Origin: Pedobacter sp. KBS0701
GTDB taxonomy: Bacteria; Bacteroidota; Bacteroidia; Sphingobacteriales; Sphingobacteriaceae
DNA length: 64,000 nucleotides
Direction of reading: 5' to 3'
Assembly (NCBI RefSeq): GCF_005938645.2
Contig: NZ_CP042171.1
Coordinates: 1,984,001-2,048,000, forward strand
Numbering within the stretch: the stretch's first letter is position 1; the number at the start of each line of letters is the position of its first letter. Positions 40,312-50,289 of this stretch are shown one piece after another. The position numbers and the translations under genes are program-made. The notes beneath the pieces were generated by a model. That model worked only from the letters and a program-made list of their open reading frames with translations, was not told the origin of the DNA and made no database searches.

Positions 40312-41076
40312 TTAATTATTTAAGGTCGTAAATCCACCGTCAATCGGGTAATCACAGCCGGTGATAAATGAAGCTTCATCACTGCACAAATATAAAGCCA
40401 GTGCGCCTACTTCTTCCGGTTTAGCCATTCTGCCGATAGGTTGTGTTTTAGAAAGCTTTTCGAACATTTCAGGGATATTATCCGGATAGTTTTTCTGTAA
40501 AAAGCCATCTACAAAAGGTGTGTGTACCCTTGCCGGAGAGATGGAATTGCACCTGATGTTTTCGCCAATATAATCTTTGGCCACACTCATGGTAATGGCT
40601 TTTACTGCACCTTTAGCCGCACTGTACACGAAACGGTCGGGCAGGCCGATCAAAGCCGCAATTGATGCCATATTGATAATCACACCGCCACCTGCCAAAC
40701 GGATTTGCGGAATGGCTGCGTGCAAACAGTTATAAACACCTTTAACATTTACGCGCATTACCCGGTCAAAGTCTGCTTCGTCAGTAGTATCAGCCTTTCC
40801 AATATGTGCGATACCTGCATTATTGATCAGGATGTTGATGTGCCCGATCTGGTTAAAAACCTCGTGAACCGCTTTATGATCAGAAACATCGCAGCCATAA
40901 CTAAATGCTGTGCCACCGTTTTCCTTAATTTCATTAATCGTGTCCTGTGCCTGTTCAGTGCCCAGTTCGATGATGTGAACTTCGGCTCCCTGTTTAGCTA
41001 AAATGGTTGCAATGGCCTTTCCAATGCCGCTTCCCCCGCCTGTAACCACGGCTCTTTTGTTTTTTAGTGAAAACAT
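40312..41076 (-). CDS. Short-chain dehydrogenase, probable 2-keto-3-deoxy-L-fuconate or L-fucose dehydrogenase
   Basis: A 254-residue classical SDR: nucleotide-binding TGGGSGIG (12-19), NNAG, the catalytic Ser in NMASIAAL, YSAAKGAVKA (YxxxK) and the C-terminal DYPIDGGFTTL. Its gene is the first of the minus-strand operon with the FAH-type, mutarotase and lactonase genes. The oxidative L-fucose route needs two dehydrogenases; only this one is present, so which step it serves is open. L-fuconate dehydratase is missing from the window. Confidence 0.85.
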   Translation of the reverse strand: MFSLKNKRAVVTGGGSGIGKAIATILAKQGAEVHIIELGTEQAQDTINEIKENGGTAFSYGCDVSDHKAVHEVFNQIGHINILINNAGIAHIGKADTTDEADFDRVMRVNVKGVYNCLHAAIPQIRLAGGGVIINMASIAALIGLPDRFVYSAAKGAVKAITMSVAKDYIGENIRCNSISPARVHTPFVDGFLQKNYPDNIPEMFEKLSKTQPIGRMAKPEEVGALALYLCSDEASFITGCDYPIDGGFTTLNN

Positions 41077-41343
41077 GTATGGTTATAAATTATAATTGAT
41101 TAGAATATAGAATACAAATAAAATAAATATTGTTGGTTAAAAATTTTATCTTCTTGTCTAAATATTAACAGATATTGTCATACTCCGCTTGTCGTCTCCT
41201 AACCGCCTTACCTTGCATAAATTTTACAAACGCGGAAAGCTAATTTACTTATATTTGAATATTATTTTTATATTTAAATAATATTTTAACCAAATATCAC
41301 ATTTCATCTTTCTGTAAAAGGAGAGTTGTAAACCCCAAATTGA

Positions 41344-44079
41344 ATGAGAAATTTTCTGATTTTTATTTCCTGCTATTTTTTATCAATCCCATTATCTCAT
41401 GCAACTTACCGTGCACAAAAAACGATTATAATATCTACTGAGCAACATGTCCGCATACGTTTTGGCGCAGAAAGAATTTCAAAAGCCTTAACTACATTAA
41501 ATTATTCGATCAAAATCGAACAGAAAGACAAAATTGGTAGCATAGTTAATTTGATTGCTATTGGTGTATTTTCGGATAAACTTTTCGCTAATCATCTTCC
41601 TGCGGAAATTAAAAATAAGATCTCCATCACAAAAAAAGAGGGTTTCCATATTTATACCTCAAAAAACGGTATAATTTATATAATCGGTAACGATGCATCG
41701 GGTGCTTTGTATGGCTGTATTGAACTAGCAGATCAGATTAAAAGTAAGGGTAAATTACCATTGCAGCTAACAATGTCCGACCAGCCAGAAATGGTATTAC
41801 GTGGCACTTGTATCGGCTTGCAGAAACCTGATTATTTGCCAGGCCATGATGTTTATGAATATCCTTACACCCCGGAAACTTTTCCCTGGTTATACGACAA
41901 AGCATTATGGATCAAATATCTCGATATGATGGTCGAGAACCGTTATAACTCGCTTTATTTATGGAATGGCCATCCCTTTTCTTCTTTATTGAGGTTAAAA
42001 GATTATCCGTACGCAGTGGAGGTAGATGAAGCTACGTTAAAAAAGAATGAGGAAATTTTTCAGTTTTTAACCACAGAGGCTGATAAAAGGGGAATCTGGG
42101 TCATCCAGATGTTTTACAATATTATTATCCCAAAACCTTTTGCGGATAAACACGGATTAAAAACTCAAGATCGGAACCGACCGATTATTCCTTTAATAGC
42201 TGATTATACCCGAAAATCAATTGCTTCCTTTGTAGAGAAATATCCAAATGTGGGTTTAATGGTGGCTTTGGGAGAAGCGATGGAAGGCGTTGGTCAGGAT
42301 GATATAGACTGGTTTACCAAAACCATTATCCCAGGGGTAAAAGACGGATTAAAAGCGGCTGGGATTAAGGAAGAGCCTCCAATTGTACTGCGGGCACACG
42401 ATACCGATGCGCCGAGTGTAATGAAAGCAGCCTTGCCACTTTATCATAATTTATATACTGAAAATAAGTTTAACGGAGAGGCCTTAACTACTTATACACC
42501 ACGTGGGGCATGGGCCGACTTAAACCGGAAATTAGCAGCCATTGGAACGGTTAACATTTCTAATGTGCATATTTTGGCTAATTTAGAGCCATTTAGGTAT
42601 GGTTCGGCTGATTTTATCCAAAAATCAGTGCAGGCGATGAATAAAATTTATGGGGCCAAAGGATTGCACTTATACCCACAGGCAAGTTATTGGGACTGGC
42701 CTTATGCTGCTGATGAAGTAACAGGAAGATTATTAGAGGTAGATCGCGACTGGATCTGGTATAAAGAATGGGCCAGGTACTCTTGGAATTCGCAGCGAGA
42801 CCGCAAACAGGAAATCGATTATTGGGGCAAAGAACTCAGTGATAAATACGGCACCAATTTAACAGGTGGTAAAGCCATTTTGAATGCTTATGAAGAATCT
42901 GGTGAGATATCACCTAAACTTTTGCGCAGGTACGGCATTACGGATGGTAACCGGCAAACGCTGACTTTGGGCATGTTAATGACACAATTGATCAATCCAT
43001 ACCGTTACGGACTTTTTACTTTACTATATGAATCGGAAGCGCCTGAGGGTGAAATGATTATCGATTATGCAGAAAAGGAATGGAAGAAGCAGGGACATGT
43101 TGGCGAAACGCCTGTTCAGGTGGCAAAAGAAGTGATAGAACACGGCAAAAAAGCCATCCAATCAATAAATGAAGCTGCGTTAAACGTAAAAAAGGATACG
43201 GCAGAATTTAAAAGGCTTAAAAACGATATCTATTGTTACGATGCCATGGCCAATTTTTATGCGGACAAAGTTAAAGCGGCGCTTTGGATATTGCGGTATA
43301 AATACTCCAACGAGGTAAGCGATTTAGAACAGGCATTGCCTTTCCTACAAAAAAGTGTAAATCATTATGCAGAACTGGTTAAACTAACCGATCATACTTA
43401 TTTGTATGCCAATAGTATGCAAACCAAACAGCGTAAAATACCGATGCGTGGTGTAGACAAAACTTTTATCCATTGGAGAGAAATGTTGCCCGTATTTACC
43501 AAAGAATTGAATCATTTTAAAGGCAGTATAGATTCATTAAAATCAATTAAACAAGGAGCATTTACTGCAATCAAAGCCTATAAAAAGGCAGATGTTAAGG
43601 TGCTAAACGAAGCTGAAAGCTATATCATCGCCAAAGATGCTTCGCTTTTTACGGATACAACAGTTAAAATTAAAGAAGTGGCAGCACAGCTACTCGGTTT
43701 GAAAGGCATTAAACTGAGCAAGGCACAACAGATTAAAAACGGGACAGAAATTAAGTTTAGCACCAATTCTCCTGTAAAGCTGTTGGTTGGCTTTTTTAAC
43801 CAGAAAGATCCGCAATACCTGGCTCCGCCACAATTGGAAACCGATGCAAGTGCCAATAATTACGGTCAATCCGAAATTAAAATATCAAACGCTTTAGTGC
43901 CTTATGGTTTTCCACCGGTAAATGTACACGCGTATGCTTTTCCGGCAGGAACACATACTTTAAATTTAGGAAAAGGTGCCTGTTTGGTTTTAGGTTTTAT
44001 TGATGATAAACAGGAACTACGCATTTTTAACGCAGGTTTAGATGGCAGGGGAAAAGATATAGACTGGTTATTCGAATAA
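41344..44079 (+). CDS. Putative glycoside hydrolase with alpha-glucuronidase-like N terminus
   Basis: A 911-residue secreted protein with a signal peptide (about 1-20, ending LSHA). The N-terminal 130 residues look like the GH67/GH20-type leading domain (ISTEQHVRIRFGAERISKAL, IIGNDASGALYGCIELADQI). A TIM-barrel-like region (about 150-500) has conserved aromatic and acidic motifs: KYLDMMVENRYNSLYLWNGH, VGLMVALGEAMEGVG and LYPQASYWDWPYAADE. The helical C-terminal half is unassigned. I cannot place it in a numbered GH family. It overlaps the following GH gene by one base and heads the sugar-degrading operon. Confidence 0.75.
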   Translation: MRNFLIFISCYFLSIPLSHATYRAQKTIIISTEQHVRIRFGAERISKALTTLNYSIKIEQKDKIGSIVNLIAIGVFSDKLFANHLPAEIKNKISITKKEGFHIYTSKNGIIYIIGNDASGALYGCIELADQIKSKGKLPLQLTMSDQPEMVLRGTCIGLQKPDYLPGHDVYEYPYTPETFPWLYDKALWIKYLDMMVENRYNSLYLWNGHPFSSLLRLKDYPYAVEVDEATLKKNEEIFQFLTTEADKRGIWVIQMFYNIIIPKPFADKHGLKTQDRNRPIIPLIADYTRKSIASFVEKYPNVGLMVALGEAMEGVGQDDIDWFTKTIIPGVKDGLKAAGIKEEPPIVLRAHDTDAPSVMKAALPLYHNLYTENKFNGEALTTYTPRGAWADLNRKLAAIGTVNISNVHILANLEPFRYGSADFIQKSVQAMNKIYGAKGLHLYPQASYWDWPYAADEVTGRLLEVDRDWIWYKEWARYSWNSQRDRKQEIDYWGKELSDKYGTNLTGGKAILNAYEESGEISPKLLRRYGITDGNRQTLTLGMLMTQLINPYRYGLFTLLYESEAPEGEMIIDYAEKEWKKQGHVGETPVQVAKEVIEHGKKAIQSINEAALNVKKDTAEFKRLKNDIYCYDAMANFYADKVKAALWILRYKYSNEVSDLEQALPFLQKSVNHYAELVKLTDHTYLYANSMQTKQRKIPMRGVDKTFIHWREMLPVFTKELNHFKGSIDSLKSIKQGAFTAIKAYKKADVKVLNEAESYIIAKDASLFTDTTVKIKEVAAQLLGLKGIKLSKAQQIKNGTEIKFSTNSPVKLLVGFFNQKDPQYLAPPQLETDASANNYGQSEIKISNALVPYGFPPVNVHAYAFPAGTHTLNLGKGACLVLGFIDDKQELRIFNAGLDGRGKDIDWLFE

Positions 44080-45632
44080 TGATAAATACAAGAAAATTTA
44101 TAGCCACAGCAACATTGTCGATATTGACAATTACTGGCTTTGCGCAACAAAAACCTATACTGGGAACTGAAAAATTGAAGAAATATGTGGATTATTTTAA
44201 TTCAACAGATACGGAAGCGGTAAAGAATTATATTCCTAATAGCGAGGCTTTTAAATGGCTTGCCGATCAGGCTCCTTTATTCGAATGCCCGGATTCGGTA
44301 TTGGAACAAAATTATTACTACCGCTGGTGGACTTACCGCAAACATTTAGTTAAAACGCCTGAAGGTTTCATATTTACTGAGTTTATCGAACCGGTTAAAC
44401 ACGCAGGCAAATATAACTCAATAAGTTGTGCATTGGGTCACCACATTTACGAAGGCAGATGGCTGAAAGACAACAGTTACCTGAAAGATTATATCAAATT
44501 CTGGCTTTACCATGCCGATGTGGGGCAAACGAAACAACGTTTCCATCAATTTAGCAGCTGGGTGGATGATGCCGTGTATCAAAACTATCTGGTGAAACCG
44601 GATCAGGGATTTCTGAAAGAAATTTTACCGGCATTAGATAAAGATTATGGTAAATGGGAATCGGAAAGACAGCTTAAAAACGGATTGTTTTGGCAAAATG
44701 ATGTGAAAGATGGCATGGAAGAATCGATCAGTGGATCACGCAAAGACCAGAACCAGAGACCAACCATAAACAGTTACATGTATGGAAATGCAGTGGCATT
44801 GGATAAAATTGCGGAACTTTTAGGCGATAAATTACTTGCAGGTAAGTATAAAAACAAAGCAACTGCAATAAAAAAACTGGTCCAGGATAGTTTATGGAAT
44901 ACTTCTGCGTCGTTTTTTGAAACGAGAAAAGCCAAAGGCGGCTCAGCTGAGGTACGGGAAGCCATCGGTTTTACACCCTGGGATTTCAATTTACCCGATG
45001 ATAATGCCAATTATGCAAAAGCATGGGACCAGTTATTGGATACGGCCGGATTTAAAGCGCCATGGGGCTTAACCACAGCCGAAAGGAGAAATCCAACCTT
45101 CAGAACAAGAGGAACAGGGCACAGCTGCGAATGGGATGGAGCACTTTGGCCTTTTGCCAGCTCACAAACGTTAAAAGGATTGGCAAATCTGTTAACGAAT
45201 TATAAAAAACATGGTAAAATGAATGCAAATATCTTTTATCAGGAACTGCATCAGTATGCGGCATCTCATGTCAAAAATGGAAAACCATACATTGGGGAGT
45301 ATCAGGATGAAAAAACCGGAGAATGGTTAAAAGGTGACAATCCACGAAGTAGTTTTTACAATCACTCTACCTTTAACGATTTAATTATCAATGATTTAAT
45401 AGGCTTAAAACCGCGTCAGGATAATGTTTTGGAGATCTTCCCCTTAATTCCTAAAAATCAATGGGACTGGTTTATGCTGGATAATGTTTCCTACCATGGT
45501 AAAATAGTGACGATTTTATGGGACAAAACCGGTACAAAATATAACAGGGGCAAAGGATTATTGGTATTTGTTGATGGCAAAGAAATTTATAATGGCAAAG
45601 ATTTGAAGCCTTTAAAGGTTAAGATGGATTAA
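44079..45632 (+). CDS. MGH1-like (alpha/alpha)6-barrel glycoside hydrolase
   Basis: A 517-residue secreted protein with a signal peptide (ending TITGFAQ). The six-hairpin barrel fits the mannosylglycerate-hydrolase-1-like/GH63-related group: RWWTYRKHLVKTPEGFIFTE, WVDDAVYQNYLV, the acidic SGSRKDQNQRPTINSYMYG, EAIGFTPWDFNLPDD and RGTGHSCEWDGALWPFASS, with a closing Ig-like end (ILWDKTGTKYNRGKGLLVFV). Its ATG overlaps the previous stop (TAATG). Substrate unknown; the locus suggests a pectic or fucosylated glycan. Confidence 0.8.
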   Translation: MINTRKFIATATLSILTITGFAQQKPILGTEKLKKYVDYFNSTDTEAVKNYIPNSEAFKWLADQAPLFECPDSVLEQNYYYRWWTYRKHLVKTPEGFIFTEFIEPVKHAGKYNSISCALGHHIYEGRWLKDNSYLKDYIKFWLYHADVGQTKQRFHQFSSWVDDAVYQNYLVKPDQGFLKEILPALDKDYGKWESERQLKNGLFWQNDVKDGMEESISGSRKDQNQRPTINSYMYGNAVALDKIAELLGDKLLAGKYKNKATAIKKLVQDSLWNTSASFFETRKAKGGSAEVREAIGFTPWDFNLPDDNANYAKAWDQLLDTAGFKAPWGLTTAERRNPTFRTRGTGHSCEWDGALWPFASSQTLKGLANLLTNYKKHGKMNANIFYQELHQYAASHVKNGKPYIGEYQDEKTGEWLKGDNPRSSFYNHSTFNDLIINDLIGLKPRQDNVLEIFPLIPKNQWDWFMLDNVSYHGKIVTILWDKTGTKYNRGKGLLVFVDGKEIYNGKDLKPLKVKMD

Positions 45633-45643
45633 ATCAATTGTCC

Positions 45644-45700
45644 CCGGTCTGTGTCTGCACAGGCCAAAATTTTTTATTGGTCCGTGGAGACACAAACCAG
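45644..45700. repeat. Inverted repeat, family 2
   Basis: GTGTCTGCAC (45651) and GTGGAGACAC (45684) form a stem; the flanks CCGGT and ACCAGG extend it. Its reverse complement (GTGTCTCCACGGACCAATAA) closely matches the unit at 50507 inside the GH2 gene. Confidence 0.65.
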
Positions 45701-45724
45701 GGCTTATAGAAAAGCGATAAAATC

Positions 45725-45866
45725 ACTGATTCATTCATCCTCGTTACAAACGAGGACGATGTGGATGTAGGAAAATGGGCATAAATATACACGGTCGTCA
45801 CCCTGAATTTATTTCAGGGTCTAAACAGCAAAAAGGATGCTGAAACAAGTTCAGCATGACGTGACT
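45725..45866. repeat. Palindromic repeats upstream of the GH28 gene
   Basis: Contains TCCTCGTTACAAACGAGGACG (CCTCGTT/AACGAGG stem) and CACCCTGAATTTATTTCAGGGT with GCTGAAACAAGTTCAGCATG. These give the in-frame ATG at 45837 that is not the real start of the GH28 gene. Confidence 0.65.
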
Positions 45867-45887
45867 ACTAAAGAAATCAAAGGAATA

Positions 45888-47474
45888 ATGAAACGAATAA
45901 AATACATTTTCAAAACCTTACTTTTTATAATTGCGTTAATTACGTGCTTAACCGCCAACGCCCAATCTTACTATAACGTAATCAAATATGGTGCAAAAAA
46001 CGACAGCAGTAAATTGGCCACAACCGCCATCAAAAATGCAATAGAAGCCGCATCAAAAGCGGGTGGAGGCACCGTTTATTTTCCTGCAGGAAAATATTTA
46101 ACCGGGGCAATTCACTTAAAAAGCAACATCGCCATATTGATTGATGCCGGTGCAGAATTGCACTTCAGTGATAATTTTGATGATTATCTGCCTATGGTGA
46201 AAAGCCGCTATGAGGGCGTAGATGTAACCAGTTTTTCACCGTTGTTTTATGCCTATAAGGTAGAAAATATTTCGATTATTGGTCGCGGAATTATCGATGG
46301 ACATGGTAAAAAGTGGTGGGATTTTGTAGAAGGTTATAAAGAAGGACAACCGCGATCGAAGTGGCAGACCACTTTTGATGGTTTAAATAAGGATATCGTT
46401 TTACCTGACGATCCAAAACAGATGAAAAGAGGTTTTCTCCGTCCGCCGTTTATACAACCGATGTTCTGCAAAAATGTATTGATTGATGGTATCACCATCC
46501 GCAATTCACCTTTTTGGACAATCAATCCTGAGTTTTGTGAAAATGTTAAAGTCCACGCGGTTACCATTAACAATCCCCATTCGCCTAATACAGACGGTAT
46601 CAATCCTGAATCTTGTAAAAATGTGCACATTTCTGATTGCCACATCAGTGTGGGTGACGATTGCATCACCATTAAATCAGGCAAAGATGCACCCGGAAGA
46701 AAAATGGCCATTCCGGCAGAAAACTACGTCATTACAAATTGTACGATGTTATCAGGTCATGGTGGAGTGGTTATTGGCAGCGAAATGTCGGGCGATGTAC
46801 GTAAAATAGCCATCTCGAACTGCGTCTTCGACGGAACAGATAGGGGGATCCGCATTAAAACTGCCCGTGGCAGGGGCGGAGTGGTTGAAGAGATCAGGGT
46901 GAGCAACATCATCATGAAAAATATTAAAGATCAGGCCATTGTATTGGATATGCAGTATGCAAAAACAGATGTAGAACCTGTTTCAGAGCGAACGCCGGTC
47001 TTTAGAAATATCCATTTCAGCAATATTACCGGTCAGGTTAACCAGGCAGGTTATTTAAATGGTTTGGAAGAGATGCCTATCGATAATATTACTTTCAACG
47101 ACATCAATATGGAAGCTAAAACCGGTTTTTCTATTCAAAATTCCAGTCATATTGAGTTTCATCATGTAACCGTAAATACAGAATTGGGATCATCTTTAAA
47201 GGCAGCTAAGGTGAATAACTTGATTATAGATGGCTTGAAAAGCAACAAACCGCAAGCAAATTCAGCAGTAATCGATCTTAAAAATGTATCTGATCTGTTT
47301 TTGTACAATGCTTTCCCTGTAAAAGAAACGGCTACCTATTTGAAGTTAAGTGGTGCGGAAACTAAAAACATATACCTTGGAAATAATAATTTCAGAAGGG
47401 TTAAGGAGGCCGTTAAAAAGGAAAAAGAAGTAACAGCAACGGTCGAAATTATTTCGGGCGATAAAGGACAGTAA
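45888..47474 (+). CDS. Glycoside hydrolase family 28 (polygalacturonase-type)
   Basis: About 528 residues from ATG 45888; the 17 codons upstream belong to a palindromic repeat. It has a signal peptide (LLFIIALITCLTANAQ) and the right-handed beta-helix of GH28. The catalytic set is complete: NTDGINPESC, SVGDDCITIKSG, SGHGGVVIGSEMSGD and RIKTARGRGG. It hydrolyses alpha-1,4-galacturonic acid links in pectin or rhamnogalacturonan backbones. It ends one base before the GH95 start. Confidence 0.93.
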   Translation: MKRIKYIFKTLLFIIALITCLTANAQSYYNVIKYGAKNDSSKLATTAIKNAIEAASKAGGGTVYFPAGKYLTGAIHLKSNIAILIDAGAELHFSDNFDDYLPMVKSRYEGVDVTSFSPLFYAYKVENISIIGRGIIDGHGKKWWDFVEGYKEGQPRSKWQTTFDGLNKDIVLPDDPKQMKRGFLRPPFIQPMFCKNVLIDGITIRNSPFWTINPEFCENVKVHAVTINNPHSPNTDGINPESCKNVHISDCHISVGDDCITIKSGKDAPGRKMAIPAENYVITNCTMLSGHGGVVIGSEMSGDVRKIAISNCVFDGTDRGIRIKTARGRGGVVEEIRVSNIIMKNIKDQAIVLDMQYAKTDVEPVSERTPVFRNIHFSNITGQVNQAGYLNGLEEMPIDNITFNDINMEAKTGFSIQNSSHIEFHHVTVNTELGSSLKAAKVNNLIIDGLKSNKPQANSAVIDLKNVSDLFLYNAFPVKETATYLKLSGAETKNIYLGNNNFRRVKEAVKKEKEVTATVEIISGDKGQ

Positions 47475-47475
47475 C

Positions 47476-50289
47476 ATGAAGTTTAAACTTTTATCAGGCA
47501 TTTTGTTTTTGATATTAACTGCGCATAGCGGTAGCAGTTTTGCACAACAAAACAACCATACTTTATGGTACACCAAAGCTGCCGAAAAATGGACGGATGC
47601 TTTACCCATCGGAAACGGCAGATTGGGTGCAATGATTTTCGCCGGAACAGCTGTAGATCATATCCAGTTTAACGAAGAAACCATTTGGACAGGCCAACCA
47701 AGAGATTATAACCGAAAAGGTGCGTATCAATATCTTCCTGAAATTAGAAAATTGCTTTTCGAGGGCAAACAAAAAGAAGCTGAAGCGTTGGCACAGGAGC
47801 AATTTATGGGGCTTCAAAGTACTTCAGGCGACCGAAAAATTTGGGTAAATGAAATGAAAGCCGGAAAAGGTATTCAGGGAAACCCCGCAATGGCTAATTT
47901 TGATGATAAACTTTGGAAAACGATAAAAGTACCTTCTTACGAGGGCTGGGAAGCCGTTGGTTTGGCAAATTTAGATGGTGCAGTTTGGTTAAGAACAACT
48001 TTTGATGTTCCGGAAAATTGGATTGGAAAAGATCTGATCTTAGATCTTAACCGCATCCGCGACCAGGATTTTACTTATATCAATGGCCAGCTAGTTGGCA
48101 ATACCGATAATACGGAACCTAGAAAATATACAATACCTGCAAAGTTGATTAAAAAAGGCAGAAATGTGATCGCTATACAGGTGCTCAACTATTTTGATAA
48201 AGGCGGGTTGGCAGGCTATAAGGATACTTCCAAAAAAATCGGCATTTATCCTGTTGGAAGCAGCGTAGAGCAAGGCATTTCCCTGGTTAAAGAATGGAAG
48301 TATAAAATTCAGGATGAAGATCCACCTGCCGTTCCTCAATATCAGGGTAGTTATCAGCCTTTTGGAGATCTGAACCTGTATTTCAAACAGACCAAATCTA
48401 TTGTTACCAATTACAAAAGATCTTTGGATATCAGTACCGCCATTGCAAAAACCACCTATACTTTAAATGGCGTAAATTATCAGCGTGAGTATTTTGCGAG
48501 TCAGCCAAACCAGGCCATTATAATCCATTTAACGGCCGATAAAAAGGCATCCATTAGTTTCGATGCAGAACTTTCCAGCGCTCACCGAAAATCATCGGTA
48601 AAAGCTTTAGGAAATAATGTAATTGCCTTATCTATTCAGGTAAAAGATGGTGCGATTAAGGGAGAAAGCCGGTTAACAGCTTTAATTAAAAATGGATCGG
48701 TGAAGGTGATTAATGGCAAAATCAGTATCAATCAGGCCGATGAAGTAACACTTTATTTAACTGGCGGAACCAATTTTATCAATGCACAGGATGTTTCAGG
48801 GAACCCTGCAACGGCCAATATTAAAACACTCCATAATTTAAAAGGTAAAGCGTACACCGAAATTAAGCAGAACCACATTAAGGAATACCAAACTTATTAT
48901 AACAACTTTAGCGTTGATTTTGGCACATCGGAGAATGAAAAACTACCGACAGATGAAAGGCTGGAAAAATTCGCAAGCGCTAATGACCCTGCATTTGCAG
49001 CTTTATACATGCAATATGGACGGTATTTATTGATTTCGAGTTCAAGGCCAGGAACACAGCCTGCTAATCTTCAAGGCATTTGGAACGACCTGCTCACACC
49101 ACCCTGGGGAAGCAAGTACACCACCAATATTAACCTTGAAATGAATTACTGGCCGACTGAAATCCTTAATTTATCAGCCTTAAACGAACCACTTTTTAGT
49201 AAAATTAAAGGATTATCCAAAACTGGTGCCGAAACGGCAAAAGCATATTATAATGCGCGTGGCTGGGTTTTACACCACAATACTGATTTGTGGAATGGTA
49301 CAGCCCCAATTAATGCCTCTAATCATGGTATCTGGGTAAGTGGTGGAGGGTGGCTAAGTCAGCATTTGTGGGAACATTACCAATTTAGTAAAGACCGTAA
49401 ATTCCTCGAAACCGAGGCTTATCCTTTGATGAAACAAGCTGCTTTGTTCTATGAAGACTTTTTAGTGAAAGACCCAAAAACAGGCTGGTTGATCAGTACA
49501 CCATCTAATTCACCAGAAAATGGTGGTTTAGTAGCTGGGCCAACAATGGATCACCAGATTATCAGATCGTTATTCAGAAATTGTATAACTGCTGCTGAGG
49601 TATTGAATGTGGATGAAGATTTTAGGAAATCCTTAAAAGAGAAGGTAAAACAAATCGCGCCAAATCAGATCGGTAAATATGGACAGCTACAAGAGTGGCT
49701 GGAAGATAAGGATGATACGACCAATAAACACCGTCACGTTTCTCATTTATGGGGTGTTTATCCCGGAAATGACATTACCTGGGATAACAATGAAAAAATG
49801 ATGCATGCCGCAAAACAGTCTTTATTGTACCGCGGTGATGATGCTACTGGCTGGAGTTTAGCCTGGAAGATTAATTTCTGGGCCAGGTTTAAAGATGGTG
49901 ATCATGCCATGAAGCTGGTAAAAATGTTAATGAAACCGGCTAATAATGGGGCAGGGTCTTACGTTAATCTTTTTGATGCGCATCCACCTTTCCAGATTGA
50001 TGGAAACTTTGGCGGTGCAGCCGGAATTGCCGAAATGATTGTGCAAAGCCATCAGGGTTATCTGGATATTTTACCTGCTTTGCCAGCAGCTATTCCAAAT
50101 GGTGAGATTAAAGGTTTAAAGGCACGTGGTGGATTTGAACTGGATTTGACATGGAAAAACGGCTTATTGACCTCAATTACTATAAAATCTAAAACAGGAG
50201 GAGATTGTAAAGTCCGTTATAAAAACAACAATATAAGTTTTGAAACTAAAATTGGTCAAACTTATAAATTGAATGGAGATTTGAAATGA
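47476..50289 (+). CDS. Glycoside hydrolase family 95, alpha-L-fucosidase type
   Basis: A 937-residue secreted protein with a signal peptide (ending SSFAQQ). It has the GH95 N-terminal beta domain (ALPIGNGRLGAMIFAGTAVD, FNEETIWTGQPRDYNRKGAY), an inserted jelly-roll piece at about 130-260 (VWLRTTFDVPENWIGKDL), the (alpha/alpha)6 barrel (GTQPANLQGIWNDLLTPPWG, NINLEMNYWPTEILNLS, GWVLHHNTDLWNGTAPI, NSPENG) and a final beta domain (DAHPPFQIDGNFGGAAGIAE). GH95 enzymes remove L-fucose (or L-galactose) from glycans, which fits the L-fucose genes at 38-41 kb. Its stop overlaps the GH2 start (ATGA). Confidence 0.93.
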   Translation: MKFKLLSGILFLILTAHSGSSFAQQNNHTLWYTKAAEKWTDALPIGNGRLGAMIFAGTAVDHIQFNEETIWTGQPRDYNRKGAYQYLPEIRKLLFEGKQKEAEALAQEQFMGLQSTSGDRKIWVNEMKAGKGIQGNPAMANFDDKLWKTIKVPSYEGWEAVGLANLDGAVWLRTTFDVPENWIGKDLILDLNRIRDQDFTYINGQLVGNTDNTEPRKYTIPAKLIKKGRNVIAIQVLNYFDKGGLAGYKDTSKKIGIYPVGSSVEQGISLVKEWKYKIQDEDPPAVPQYQGSYQPFGDLNLYFKQTKSIVTNYKRSLDISTAIAKTTYTLNGVNYQREYFASQPNQAIIIHLTADKKASISFDAELSSAHRKSSVKALGNNVIALSIQVKDGAIKGESRLTALIKNGSVKVINGKISINQADEVTLYLTGGTNFINAQDVSGNPATANIKTLHNLKGKAYTEIKQNHIKEYQTYYNNFSVDFGTSENEKLPTDERLEKFASANDPAFAALYMQYGRYLLISSSRPGTQPANLQGIWNDLLTPPWGSKYTTNINLEMNYWPTEILNLSALNEPLFSKIKGLSKTGAETAKAYYNARGWVLHHNTDLWNGTAPINASNHGIWVSGGGWLSQHLWEHYQFSKDRKFLETEAYPLMKQAALFYEDFLVKDPKTGWLISTPSNSPENGGLVAGPTMDHQIIRSLFRNCITAAEVLNVDEDFRKSLKEKVKQIAPNQIGKYGQLQEWLEDKDDTTNKHRHVSHLWGVYPGNDITWDNNEKMMHAAKQSLLYRGDDATGWSLAWKINFWARFKDGDHAMKLVKMLMKPANNGAGSYVNLFDAHPPFQIDGNFGGAAGIAEMIVQSHQGYLDILPALPAAIPNGEIKGLKARGGFELDLTWKNGLLTSITIKSKTGGDCKVRYKNNNISFETKIGQTYKLNGDLK

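Noticed and set aside
45837..45887. An N-terminal extension of the GH28 protein
   Set aside because: The 17 codons lie in a palindromic repeat, and a good signal peptide starts at ATG 45888.
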